Positions 7,188 to 14,330 of a stretch of DNA of 21,034 nucleotides are shown here, one piece after another. Position 1 is the stretch's first letter. Each line of letters starts with the position of its first letter. The translations under genes and the position numbers were made by a program. Below the pieces are notes generated by a model. That model was not told the DNA's origin, made no database searches, and saw only the letters and a program-made list of their open reading frames with translations. The DNA comes from Brevibacillus sp. GTDB lineage: Bacteria; Bacillota; Bacilli; Brevibacillales; Brevibacillaceae. Location: positions 1 through 21,034 of the forward strand of contig JARDZO010000067.1 of assembly GCA_029240815.1 (NCBI GenBank), given 5' to 3'.

Positions 7188-7736
7188 CTATTCGTGCAAG
7201 GTCTGTTCTGTAGTAGCTGTCTGTTTGTTTACGTACCGTGCAACAACGAACAAGTAGTCGGACAACCGATTCAAGTATTTGACGACCGATTGATTCACTT
7301 GCTCTTGCGTCGCTACATGGACGGCTTTGCGCTCCGCACGTCTAACAACAGTACGCGAAACATGGAACGCCGAAGCTGCAGGGTGTCCCCCTGGCAATAC
7401 GAAGTTGGTCAACGGAGGCAAGTCTGCATCCAGCTTGTCAATCTGTCCTTCGAGAAACGTGACATCTTCTTCCCCGATCGGCCAGCCTACCTTTTTCCCC
7501 TCAGGTGTCGCCAACTCAGCGCCTACGTGAAACAGCTTGGTTTGGATGACGTGAAACACTTCACGAAGCTCGGTCCAATCAACAGACTCGGGCAGCAGAG
7601 ACAGAGCCAACCCAATCTGTGAATTTGCCTCATCACACGTGCCATATGCTTCTACCCGATCTGCAAACTTGGGTACGCGGACACCGGCTACCAATGAGGT
7701 TTCGCCTTTGTCACCTGTTTTCGTGTAGATTTTCAT
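7188..7736 (-). CDS. pduO: PduO-type ATP:cob(I)alamin adenosyltransferase
   Basis: A 182-residue cytosolic enzyme that transfers the adenosyl group from ATP to cob(I)alamin to make adenosylcobalamin. The family signature is complete: the N-terminal KIYTKTGDKGETSL ATP loop (2-15), RVEAYGTCDEANS (27-39), the RRAER motif (132-136) that contacts ATP and cobalamin, and LNRLSDYLFV (155-164). Length matches single-domain PduO/MMAB/YvqK proteins (about 180-195). GGAGGAG lies 5 bases before the ATG. It follows the methyltransferase gene by 45 bases on the same strand. No cobalamin riboswitch is visible in that short gap, so it is probably expressed with its upstream neighbours. Confidence 0.92.
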   Translation of the reverse strand: MKIYTKTGDKGETSLVAGVRVPKFADRVEAYGTCDEANSQIGLALSLLPESVDWTELREVFHVIQTKLFHVGAELATPEGKKVGWPIGEEDVTFLEGQIDKLDADLPPLTNFVLPGGHPAASAFHVSRTVVRRAERKAVHVATQEQVNQSVVKYLNRLSDYLFVVARYVNKQTATTEQTLHE

Positions 7737-7781
7737 CCAGACTCCTCCATTTATCCCCTTATTTCCCTGGAAATCGACAAG

Positions 7782-8543
7782 CTATATAGCTTCAGCTACC
7801 ACGATCAATTCGGTACTGCTGGCATCAAAGGCTGTTTTCGCAAAAGTCCCATAGCGCTGTGTCACTTTTAAGCCATTTAACCGGAACAGATGATGCAGCT
7901 CAGCAGGAAAGATATAGCGCAGGTTGAAGCGGCCCGTTACACGTTCCGTAACCAAGCCCTTCACATCGGAGCGTTCATAAATCCGCGTCACTTCACACAA
8001 TTGCTGAAAATGGTCATAACGGGTGTAATCCCACATCGCTACTTCCTCACCGTTGTCGAGGCGATACGTTCCTCGCAGAGACATCTTTTCGTTTTCTTCA
8101 GAAAAATGGCTGATTTTCGGCACAAAAACATTCATCACGAATTTGCCACCAGGAGCCAGATGCTTGCGGATACAGGTCAATGCCTTCATTTGCTCATGGA
8201 TGTGCAACAGGTGCAGGAATGAGCGAAACGGAATCATGATCAGCGAAAAGGTCTGTCCCAGTTCGAAATTTCGCATATCTCCCTGCATGAAGTGTAACGA
8301 GTCAGCGACACCTGACTCACTCGCCTTTTGCTTGGCCTTTTCTAACATCTCCTGAGATAGATCCAGTCCTGTAACGTCGATTCCTGCCTGCGCCAACGGA
8401 ATGCTGATGCGTCCCGTTCCACATCCCAGCTCCAGCACTTTGCCTCCCGCCTGTTTGGCCTGATCCAGATAAAAGTCTACATCTCCGTTCAAGCCGCGCT
8501 GCGTCAAGTCGTAATAGTCCGCCCATTGATACATATTGCTCAT
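7782..8543 (-). CDS. Class I SAM-dependent methyltransferase
   Basis: A 253-residue methyltransferase. Motif I is VLELGCGTGRISIPLA (about 36-51) and the acidic end of strand 2 is GLDLS (D61). FMQGDMRNF (motif II) and LAPGGKFVMNVF (motif III) follow in order, so the Rossmann-like fold is complete. The C-terminal part (ERSDVKGLVTERVTGRFNLR, then a YIFPAELHHLF region) resembles small-molecule methyltransferases of the type 11/25 group; the acceptor is unknown. AGGAG lies 8 bases before the ATG. Only 10 bases separate it from the M42 peptidase gene, so the two are surely co-transcribed. Confidence 0.88.
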   Translation of the reverse strand: MSNMYQWADYYDLTQRGLNGDVDFYLDQAKQAGGKVLELGCGTGRISIPLAQAGIDVTGLDLSQEMLEKAKQKASESGVADSLHFMQGDMRNFELGQTFSLIMIPFRSFLHLLHIHEQMKALTCIRKHLAPGGKFVMNVFVPKISHFSEENEKMSLRGTYRLDNGEEVAMWDYTRYDHFQQLCEVTRIYERSDVKGLVTERVTGRFNLRYIFPAELHHLFRLNGLKVTQRYGTFAKTAFDASSTELIVVAEAI

Positions 8544-8553
8544 AACGACACTC

Positions 8554-9606
8554 CTATGCTTGCAATTGTTCTGATTGGAGGTATGCCATTACCAGTTTCG
8601 CTGTGTTATCGAGCGCTTCCCGATGTGTCCGTTCATGAGAGTGAGAAGCATCTACCCCAGGACCGATCAGTCCGTGAACGATGTCGTATCCAGAACGCAG
8701 CGCTGCACTTGCATCCGAGCCGTAAAACGGGTAAATATCGACCTGATAGTTCAAGCCGTTTGCTTCCGCGAGCTTGGTCAAATGGCTGCGCAATCCGTAG
8801 TGGTATGGTCCCGAAGAATCTTTCGCACAAATAGAGACGCAGTATTCATCAGTCGTCTGCCCATCACCGATCGCACCCATGTCCACAGCCAAATACTCAA
8901 TGACATTGGCTGGAATGCTGGAGTTACCGCCATAGCCGATTTCTTCGTTGTTGCTGATGAAAAAGTGAGTGGTGTAAGGCAGCTTTGCGCCTGATTCCTG
9001 CAGCTGTTTGAGAACGCCTAGTAAAACAGCGACGCTCGCCTTGTCATCGATGTGACGGGACTTGATAAAACCGCTTTCGGTAACCGTCACGCGTGGATCA
9101 AAGGACACGAAGTCTCCTACGGAAATCCCCAGATCGAGCACTTCCTGTTTGGTTGTCACTTTTTCATCCAGACGGACTTCCATGTTTTGATCCGAACGCT
9201 CAGCCTTGCCCGCTTCCCGACCGTACACATGCACGGAAGCTTTCGTCGACAAAATGGTTCCTGTCACCAGGCGTCCGCTTCCTGTTTCCACAACGCAATG
9301 CTCGCCTTCTACTGCATTGAACTCAAACCCGCCAATCAGAGTAAGCTTCAGACGGCCGTTGGACTTGATTTCTTTGACCATGGCACCCAGCGTGTCCACA
9401 TGTGCTGTGAGCAGGCGTGCCTTTTCTTCATTCGCTCCTGGAATGGTGGCAATGATTGCGCCTTTGTTCGTGCGCTTAAACGCAACACCCAGCTTTTCGA
9501 GCTCCTGCGAAACCCAAGACATTACTTTCACGGTATTACCAGACGGACTTGGGATATTTGCCAGTTGGCAAAAAGAATCAACGACATAATCGATCGATAC
9601 ACTCAT
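8554..9606 (-). CDS. M42-family metallo-aminopeptidase
   Basis: A 350-residue dinuclear-metal aminopeptidase of the M42 family (FrvX, YsdC and glutamyl-aminopeptidase type), normally a cytoplasmic tetrahedral dodecamer that trims peptides. Metal and catalytic residues are in place: TAHVDTLG (H69, D71), HIDDKAS (bridging D187), NNEEIGYGG (catalytic E221 and ligand E222), AVDMGAIG (D242) and a C-terminal DASHSHERTH (H322/H324). Residues about 75-180 form the inserted PDZ-like domain typical of M42. Length is normal. AGGAGG lies 9 bases before the ATG. It follows bcp by 34 bases and precedes the methyltransferase by 10. Confidence 0.92.
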   Translation of the reverse strand: MSVSIDYVVDSFCQLANIPSPSGNTVKVMSWVSQELEKLGVAFKRTNKGAIIATIPGANEEKARLLTAHVDTLGAMVKEIKSNGRLKLTLIGGFEFNAVEGEHCVVETGSGRLVTGTILSTKASVHVYGREAGKAERSDQNMEVRLDEKVTTKQEVLDLGISVGDFVSFDPRVTVTESGFIKSRHIDDKASVAVLLGVLKQLQESGAKLPYTTHFFISNNEEIGYGGNSSIPANVIEYLAVDMGAIGDGQTTDEYCVSICAKDSSGPYHYGLRSHLTKLAEANGLNYQVDIYPFYGSDASAALRSGYDIVHGLIGPGVDASHSHERTHREALDNTAKLVMAYLQSEQLQA

Positions 9607-9640
9607 TAGGCAGATCCTCCTTTTCTATGTAACACATTGG

Positions 9641-10111
9641 CTATGCTTGCAGGTCTTCCTGAATAAATTGGAGCACTTCCTGAACGTGCCCCTTTACCTT
9701 CACTTTTGGCCATGCTTTGGCGATATTCCCTTGTTTATCAATGACAAAAGTAGACCGCTCGATGCCCATATATTCTCTGCCGTACATTTTTTTCAAAGCC
9801 CACACACCATACGCCTCTGCCACCTGATGATCAGGGTCCGCCAATAGAGGAAACGGCAATTCATGTTTGGCCACAAACTTATCATGGGACTTCACTTCAT
9901 CCGGGCTTATCCCCAACACTACCGTATCCAATTGCTTGAACTGAGGGTGGTAATCGCGAAAATCGCAAGCTTCTGTCGTACATCCCGGTGTCATGTCTTT
10001 GGGATAAAAATAGAGCACTACGTTCTTTCCCCGATACGAAGAAAGTGAAATGGTCTGATTCTCGTTTGCTTGCAGCGTAAAATCAGGCGCGGCTTGTCCA
10101 ATTTCGGTCAT
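9641..10111 (-). CDS. bcp: Thioredoxin-dependent peroxiredoxin Bcp
   Basis: A 156-residue atypical 2-Cys or 1-Cys peroxiredoxin that reduces H2O2 and organic peroxides with thioredoxin. The active site is FYPKDMTPGCTTEACDFRD: C44 is the peroxidatic Cys in the P-x3-T/P-x-x-C context, and C49 is the likely resolving Cys five residues later, as in E. coli Bcp. ERSTFVIDKQG near the C-terminus is also typical. It corresponds to B. subtilis ygaF, which likewise sits between gsaB and perR. The SD is AAGGAAGGG. First gene of the minus-strand run that continues into the M42 peptidase, and divergent from the winged-helix regulator. I found no PerR box in front of it. Confidence 0.93.
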   Translation of the reverse strand: MTEIGQAAPDFTLQANENQTISLSSYRGKNVVLYFYPKDMTPGCTTEACDFRDYHPQFKQLDTVVLGISPDEVKSHDKFVAKHELPFPLLADPDHQVAEAYGVWALKKMYGREYMGIERSTFVIDKQGNIAKAWPKVKVKGHVQEVLQFIQEDLQA

Positions 10112-10159
10112 GCTTATCCCTTCCTTCTATTCCCTATTATCCTTGTATGTACTTTTTCC

Positions 10160-10165
10160 ATTTTA
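10160..10165 (-). promoter_or_regulatory. Candidate bcp promoter (-10)
   Basis: On the minus strand TAAAAT is preceded by TGG, giving an extended -10 about 50 bases before the bcp start. No good -35 is visible (best is TGAAGT at 16 bases). Confidence 0.35.
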
Positions 10166-10199
10166 CCACAAGCTTACAGGCACTTCATCTGTATACACG

Positions 10200-10228
10200 T
10201 TGCGCTTTCTATCAGAAAACGATAGAAT
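10200..10228 (+). promoter_or_regulatory. Promoter of the winged-helix regulator with overlapping inverted repeat
   Basis: TTGCGC (10200-10205) is followed after 17 bases by TAGAAT (10223-10228). Within it lies a perfect 7-bp inverted repeat, TTCTATC (10207-10213) and GATAGAA (10221-10227), which covers the spacer and most of the -10. A dimeric repressor bound there would block RNA polymerase; the downstream ArsR-like regulator is the obvious candidate. Confidence 0.55.
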
Positions 10229-10296
10229 TAATTGATAGTATAGAGAACGATGAAAAATCAAAATTTGGCCTAGTCAGTTGGATGGTGAGAAATGGC

Positions 10297-10914
10297 ATGA
10301 AAGAGATTTTTGAAGTTACAGACCCAGAAGCGCTTAAATCCCTTGCGATAGCCGAGCGTGTCAAAATTCTAGAACTCTTTGAGGATCTGGAACCTCGTAC
10401 AGCAAAGCAAATTGCTACGGAGCTAGGTGAAAACGCTGCCCGTCTTCACTACCACGTGAAGGAACTTGTTCGTGTCGGTTTGCTGGAACAGGTGGATACT
10501 CGCGTCAAAGGCTCCATCGTGGAAAAGTACTACGAACCAATAGCCAAGGTGATTCAGGTCAAGCTGCAAGTCATGATCGAAGAAAACGCACAGCAATTGA
10601 GCGATGTGATGTTCACACCGTTCCGAACTACTGAAAAAGATCTCATGCGTACCCTGAACCGTTTTGTTGCCAGTGATAAGGATATGCGTAAAGAGTACAA
10701 GAACACGTTTGCATTCAACTTGCATGAGTTTCACCTCAATCAGGACGAGCGCAATCAGTTCGTTGAGGAAATCAGTGAGCTTTTGCACAAGTACAAAGCT
10801 TTTAAAAGTGAGCCCGGTCGCCGTAAGTTCAAGTTTTTCGACGTGCTCTTTCCTTTGACACCTGCTGACCCTTCTGATGATTCCGAAGAGCCTTTCGAGG
10901 ATTCCGAAGAATAG
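10297..10914 (+). CDS. ArsR-like winged-helix transcriptional regulator
   Basis: A 205-residue DNA-binding protein. Residues about 10-85 form a winged helix: AERVKILELF, then PRTAKQIATELGENAARLHYHVKELVRVGLLEQV (helix-turn-helix with the YHVKEL recognition helix), then a wing (VKGSIVEKYYEP). This resembles the HTH_20/ArsR-like type. The C-terminal half is helical and ends in a very acidic tail (about 17 residues, mostly Asp, Glu, Ser and Pro). There are no metal-binding Cys clusters, so it is probably not a metal sensor. The start at 10297 has GGTGAG 7 bases upstream; earlier in-frame ATGs lie within the predicted promoter region. Divergent from bcp, followed by a terminator. Effector and targets unknown. 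Confidence 0.8.
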   Translation: MKEIFEVTDPEALKSLAIAERVKILELFEDLEPRTAKQIATELGENAARLHYHVKELVRVGLLEQVDTRVKGSIVEKYYEPIAKVIQVKLQVMIEENAQQLSDVMFTPFRTTEKDLMRTLNRFVASDKDMRKEYKNTFAFNLHEFHLNQDERNQFVEEISELLHKYKAFKSEPGRRKFKFFDVLFPLTPADPSDDSEEPFEDSEE

Positions 10915-10951
10915 CAGAATCGTTCGCTGCATAATCGTTACTGACATCATG

Positions 10952-10980
10952 AAAACCATCAGCAGAGATGGTTTTCTTTT
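10952..10980 (+). terminator. Terminator of the winged-helix regulator
   Basis: A perfect 9-bp stem, AAAACCATC (10952-10960) and GATGGTTTT (10967-10975), with a 6-base loop, followed by CTTTTT. It lies between the regulator and the HAD gene. Confidence 0.85.
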
Positions 10981-11007
10981 TGTGTTGAAAAGAATGGAGG
11001 TCGTCGT

Positions 11008-11658
11008 ATGAGAACCATCCTGTTTGACTTCGATGGAACCGTAGCGGATACGCTGCCGCTCATTTTTACTGCCTTTCGCTCTACGTTTCAGCACTTCTTG
11101 CAAAAGCATTACTCGGATGAGCAAATCATCGCGTTGTTCGGGCCCACAGAGACAGGGATTGTAAAAAACGAACTCCCGCCCCACGAACACGAAGCTGCCC
11201 TCGACCACTTCTTTGCCGCCTATGCCGACGAGCATGTACGTTTGCAAAATCCTCCCGAAATCGCTCGCATGCTCGAACAATTGCGGACAACTGGCCTTCA
11301 GATGGGGATCGTCACAGGAAAAGGGAGACGGAGTGCAGACATATCACTGCGGGAATGGCAATTATCCCCGTATTTTGACGTGGTCATCACCGGGGATGAT
11401 GTCACGAACCCCAAGCCTCACCCTGAAGGGATACTGCTCGCCATGGAACAGCTGGGAGCAAATGCTTCAGAAACGATCTATGTCGGTGACAGCGATGCGG
11501 ATGTCCTGGCAGGTGGTGCAGCAGGGTTGACGACGGTAGGCGTCGATTGGCTCGCTGTCACCCAAAAAGGCGGTAAGTTCGATCCGCAGCCGGATTTTCT
11601 TTTTACAAACGTACAAAGCTTCATGGACTGGGTAACGACTCAACGTTCTAACGTTTAG
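11008..11658 (+). CDS. HAD-superfamily phosphatase (PpaX/phosphoglycolate phosphatase-like)
   Basis: A 216-residue haloacid-dehalogenase hydrolase. Motif I is FDFDGTVADT (nucleophile D7, acid/base D9), motif II is IVTGKG (T103), motif III is NPKPHPEG (K136) and motif IV is VGDSDADVLAG (D161, D165). The helical cap between motifs I and II marks subfamily IA. Length equals B. subtilis PpaX (216 residues), but the sequence is only moderately similar, so pyrophosphatase versus phosphoglycolate phosphatase is not decided. GGAGGT lies 6 bases before the ATG. It is preceded by the regulator's terminator, so it probably has its own promoter in the short gap; I could not identify one. It ends in a bidirectional terminator shared with proS. 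Confidence 0.88.
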   Translation: MRTILFDFDGTVADTLPLIFTAFRSTFQHFLQKHYSDEQIIALFGPTETGIVKNELPPHEHEAALDHFFAAYADEHVRLQNPPEIARMLEQLRTTGLQMGIVTGKGRRSADISLREWQLSPYFDVVITGDDVTNPKPHPEGILLAMEQLGANASETIYVGDSDADVLAGGAAGLTTVGVDWLAVTQKGGKFDPQPDFLFTNVQSFMDWVTTQRSNV

Positions 11659-11678
11659 CATAAACATGAAAAAAAGAA

Positions 11679-11715
11679 AACAGGCATGCCCGATTTAGGT
11701 GAGGGCACGCCTGTT
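11679..11715. terminator. Bidirectional terminator between the HAD gene and proS
   Basis: A 13-bp stem with one mismatch, AACAGGCATGCCC (11679-11691) and GGGCACGCCTGTT (11703-11715), flanked by A-rich sequence on the left and TTTCTTG on the right. It serves converging genes. Confidence 0.85.
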
Positions 11716-11770
11716 TCTTGTACGTTCGGCCCTGCTAGCTCCAAGGCTTAGCAAAGCCAACCTTTTTCTT

Positions 11771-13240
11771 CTAATAAGCGCGGCCAAACCAAACCGTATG
11801 CTGCGCTTTTTCTCCACAACAGATGCATGTTTCTTTGTGCACAGGTGGCTCAAACGGAATATTGCGGGAGGTGAACTTGGTCTCTTCCTTGACCTTTGCT
11901 TCGCACGCATCGTCTCCGCACCAGCCGGCTAATACCCAGCCGCTCGTGCCATTTTCCTGCTCGCTCTTTGCGATGTGAGCAGCCAATTGCTCCAAGGTGT
12001 CGATCTCCAGATGGGAATTCGCTTCTCGGAAAGCCAGCGCCTTATGGAACATGTTTTGCTGAATTTCCTCCAGCAATTTCTGAATAGACTCTACGATACC
12101 ATCTAGCGCTACAGTCACTTTTTCTCCCGTATCACGGCGAGCCAAAATCACTTGCCCATTCTCCACATCGCGCGGCCCCATTTCCAGACGCAGCGGCACT
12201 CCGCGCATTTCCCACTCATTGAATTTCCAGCCCGGCGTTTCTTCCCGCAAATCAGCCCGTACTCGGACGCCAGATGCCTTGATCGTATCAAAGAGCGGAT
12301 CAAAAGCCTGCATCACTTGTTCCCGGAGCTTCATCGGACCCACAGGAATCATGATCACTTGAGTAGGTGCCATCCGTGGCGGCAACGACAGTCCGCGATC
12401 ATCGCCATGCACCATGATCATCGACCCGATCAGGCGCGTCGAGCTCCCCCATGACGTCGTGTGCACGTATTTAAATGTATTGTCTCGATCGAGGAACTTG
12501 ATTTCAAAGCCACGTGCGAAGTTGTCGCCCAAGTAGTGAGAGGTTCCTGCCTGAACGGCTTTGCCATCCTTCATCATCGCTTCGATGGAATACGTATCCA
12601 CAGCTCCTGCGAAGCGTTCACTCGGAGTCTTTTGCCCTTTCCATACAGGGATCGCCAGCTCTTGCTCTACGACTTCCCGGTATATCTCCAGCATCTGCAT
12701 GGTCTCCTGGCGCGCTTCGTCTTCCGTAGCGTGAGCCGTGTGCCCTTCCTGCCAGAGAAACTCAGATGTACGTAAAAACGGCATGGTTCGCTTTTCCCAG
12801 CGGAATACGTTTGCCCATTGATTGATCAGAACCGGCAGATCGCGGTAGCTCTGAATCCATTGGCTGTACATGTGGCCGATGATCGTCTCGGACGTCGGAC
12901 GCAGTGCCAGTTTTTCCTCCAAAGGCTCGCCGCCAGCTTCCGTCACCCACGGCAGTTCTGGATTAAAACCCTCGATATGTTCTTTTTCTTTTTGCATGAA
13001 GGACTCAGGGATCAGCATGGGGAAATAGGCGTTTCGGTGTCCGGTTTCCTTGAAGCGCTTGTTCATCGCCTCCTGAATCCGTTCCCACAGCTCAAACCCT
13101 TCCGGCTTGAACACGATACAACCGCGAACAGGCGTATAATCCATCAGGTCCGCTTTTTTAATCGTATCGATGTACCAGCGTGAGAAATCCTCCGATTGTG
13201 GCGTAATTTCTTTCACAAATGCCTTTTCCTCTTTCATCAT
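11771..13240 (-). CDS. proS: Prolyl-tRNA synthetase, short eukaryote/archaeal-like type
   Basis: A 489-residue class II aminoacyl-tRNA synthetase that charges tRNA-Pro. Motif 2 is around PFLRTSEFLWQEGHTAH and motif 3 around GSSTRLIGSMIMVHGDDRGL. It lacks the roughly 180-residue editing insertion of the long bacterial type (about 565 residues). Instead it has a C-terminal zinc-binding domain (C441, C446, C472, C475) and ends in FGRAY, the C-terminal Tyr being characteristic of eukaryote/archaeal-type ProRS. Many Bacillales and Paenibacillaceae carry this form, alone or as a second copy. The start at 13240 has GAGGAG 7 bases upstream; the frame continues upstream through the T-box leader, but that is non-coding. 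Expression is controlled by the T-box. Confidence 0.95.
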   Translation of the reverse strand: MMKEEKAFVKEITPQSEDFSRWYIDTIKKADLMDYTPVRGCIVFKPEGFELWERIQEAMNKRFKETGHRNAYFPMLIPESFMQKEKEHIEGFNPELPWVTEAGGEPLEEKLALRPTSETIIGHMYSQWIQSYRDLPVLINQWANVFRWEKRTMPFLRTSEFLWQEGHTAHATEDEARQETMQMLEIYREVVEQELAIPVWKGQKTPSERFAGAVDTYSIEAMMKDGKAVQAGTSHYLGDNFARGFEIKFLDRDNTFKYVHTTSWGSSTRLIGSMIMVHGDDRGLSLPPRMAPTQVIMIPVGPMKLREQVMQAFDPLFDTIKASGVRVRADLREETPGWKFNEWEMRGVPLRLEMGPRDVENGQVILARRDTGEKVTVALDGIVESIQKLLEEIQQNMFHKALAFREANSHLEIDTLEQLAAHIAKSEQENGTSGWVLAGWCGDDACEAKVKEETKFTSRNIPFEPPVHKETCICCGEKAQHTVWFGRAY

Positions 13241-13279
13241 GCTACAGCTCCTCTTTTCAAAATGAATGTTAGAAAATGC

Positions 13280-13518
13280 AAAAAATCCTCCATCCCATAA
13301 TAGGGACGGAGGATCAACATCCGCGGTACCACCCTGATTGACCATAGCAAAAGCTACAATCCACTCAAATATCCCGATAACGGCGGGGCATCCGGCACGG
13401 CTCATCGCCAGCGGCTTCAGGATGGGGTGCAGTCATGCCGTAGTATCGACCTTCCAGACAAGGGCCGACTCTCTGGGACGTGGCGAATCACTGCGAGTCC
13501 TTGCATAGCCTTTATTAA
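13280..13518 (-). ncRNA. T-box riboswitch (tRNA-Pro) in the proS leader
   Basis: On the minus strand, the leader holds the stem I AGAGAG motif with GGCCCTTGTCTGGAAGG after it, an E-loop-like AGTGA, and the universal T-box AGGGTGGTACCGCGG (13321-13335). The terminator is the 12-bp stem ATCCTCCGTCCC/GGGATGGAGGAT (13285-13314) followed by TTTTTT. The specifier region reads CACCCCATCC (around 13421-13429), giving CCC followed by A, or CCA, both proline codons and consistent with proS. Uncharged tRNA-Pro would pair with the specifier and the T-box and favour antitermination. Stem I base pairs around the specifier were drawn by eye. Confidence 0.93.
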
Positions 13519-13524
13519 ATAGAT

Positions 13525-13553
13525 ATGTTAGCAAGTCATCGCGCGATTGTCAA
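13525..13553 (-). promoter_or_regulatory. Promoter of the proS T-box transcript
   Basis: On the minus strand, a perfect TTGACA (13548-13553) is followed after 17 bases by TAACAT (13525-13530) preceded by TGC (extended -10). The -35 contains the ribU stop codon TGA, so proS initiates exactly where ribU ends. Confidence 0.6.
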
Positions 13554-14155
13554 TTTGTGGCACGCGGACTCAGTCTAGACCCCAGTTTGACGTACACCGG
13601 ATAAGCGACCAGGGAAAGCATCGCCCCTTTGAAAATGTTGAACGGAACGATTCCGTACAAGACGAGAGACCATACGCTGCTTGCTCCAAAGGTAGACAGC
13701 AGTGTATCCATCGGCATTTGATACAGCGCCGCGTAAGCAGGTAACAGGAAGAACGCATTGGCGAGTGCCATCACCGCACTCATCAGCAAAGTCCCCAAAG
13801 CAAGGCCAGTTAAAAAGCCTTTTCTTCCTTGACCGAGGCGCTGCATGGAAACGGCCACCAGGATAAAGCTCGCACCCGCAACTACATTGGCCAGCTCCCC
13901 GATCAGGAGTCCATCCGTATTTTTAAAGAGCATGTGCAACGCATTTTTCAAAACTTCCACGATGATCCCTGCCACCGGACCATACATCAGACCGCCGATC
14001 AATGCGGGCAGCGTACTGAAATCCAGCTTTAAAAAGCTCGGCATCAGTGGAATGGGAAATTCCAAATACTGCAAGATAAAGGCAACCGCCGCAAGCATGG
14101 GAATCGTCACCAGCCGCTGGGTTGACCGCGATGAATGCATCGCTGTTTCTTTCAT
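13550..14155 (-). CDS. ribU: Riboflavin ECF transporter S component RibU
   Basis: A 201-residue membrane protein with about six hydrophobic helices, the substrate-binding S component of an energy-coupling-factor transporter that takes up riboflavin. Typical RibU features are ILQYLEFPIPL in helix 1 and the conserved KLDFSTLPALIGGLMYGPVAG with VEVLKNALH following. Length is normal. The shared EcfA/EcfT module is not in this window. The start at 14155 follows GAGGAG by 9 bases; an ATG three codons earlier sits directly against it. The upstream FMN riboswitch confirms the riboflavin assignment. Its stop codon overlaps the proS promoter. Confidence 0.95.
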   Translation of the reverse strand: MKETAMHSSRSTQRLVTIPMLAAVAFILQYLEFPIPLMPSFLKLDFSTLPALIGGLMYGPVAGIIVEVLKNALHMLFKNTDGLLIGELANVVAGASFILVAVSMQRLGQGRKGFLTGLALGTLLMSAVMALANAFFLLPAYAALYQMPMDTLLSTFGASSVWSLVLYGIVPFNIFKGAMLSLVAYPVYVKLGSRLSPRATN

Positions 14156-14231
14156 GTGTACCATCTCCTCATTTTTGTTCTCCTTCTTGAGGAATGGCAA
14201 CAGTGGTCGTGATCCACACGTCCTGACACTT

Positions 14232-14286
14232 GTGCAAACTAGAAAACTTGGCTACGCCAAGCTTTTTGGCGGAGCATTAGTTGCAC
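14232..14286. repeat. Nested hairpin in the ribU leader (first of two)
   Basis: An outer pair, GTGCAAACTA (14232-14241) with TAGTTGCAC (14278-14286, one bulged A), encloses a perfect inner hairpin CTTGGC-TAC-GCCAAG (14247-14261). It lies between the FMN-riboswitch terminator and the ribU ribosome binding site, so it would be in the read-through mRNA. Function unknown. Confidence 0.6.
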
Positions 14287-14326
14287 TTGTACTGGATAGG
14301 AATCTTATAAATTCCTATCTGTACAA
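14287..14326. repeat. Strong hairpin in the ribU leader (second of two)
   Basis: TTGTAC (14287-14292) pairs with GTACAA (14321-14326), and GATAGGAAT (14295-14303) with ATTCCTATC (14311-14319), giving 15 base pairs with a small internal bulge and a 7-base loop. It abuts the 14232-14286 hairpin and lies 4 bases from the riboswitch terminator stem. It has no T-run and is not needed for a standard FMN riboswitch. Confidence 0.75.
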
Positions 14327-14330
14327 TAGA

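Noticed and set aside
10221..10235. Possible second PerR box in front of the winged-helix regulator
   Set aside because: It shares TAGAATTAAT with the perR site but matches only about 9 of 14 consensus positions.
10423..11280. 285-codon minus-strand frame across the regulator and HAD genes
   Set aside because: It crosses a terminator and runs antisense to two well-supported genes; no family resemblance.
13241..13405. N-terminal extension of proS upstream of 13240
   Set aside because: These bases are the T-box antiterminator/terminator region, and GAGGAG supports the start at 13240.
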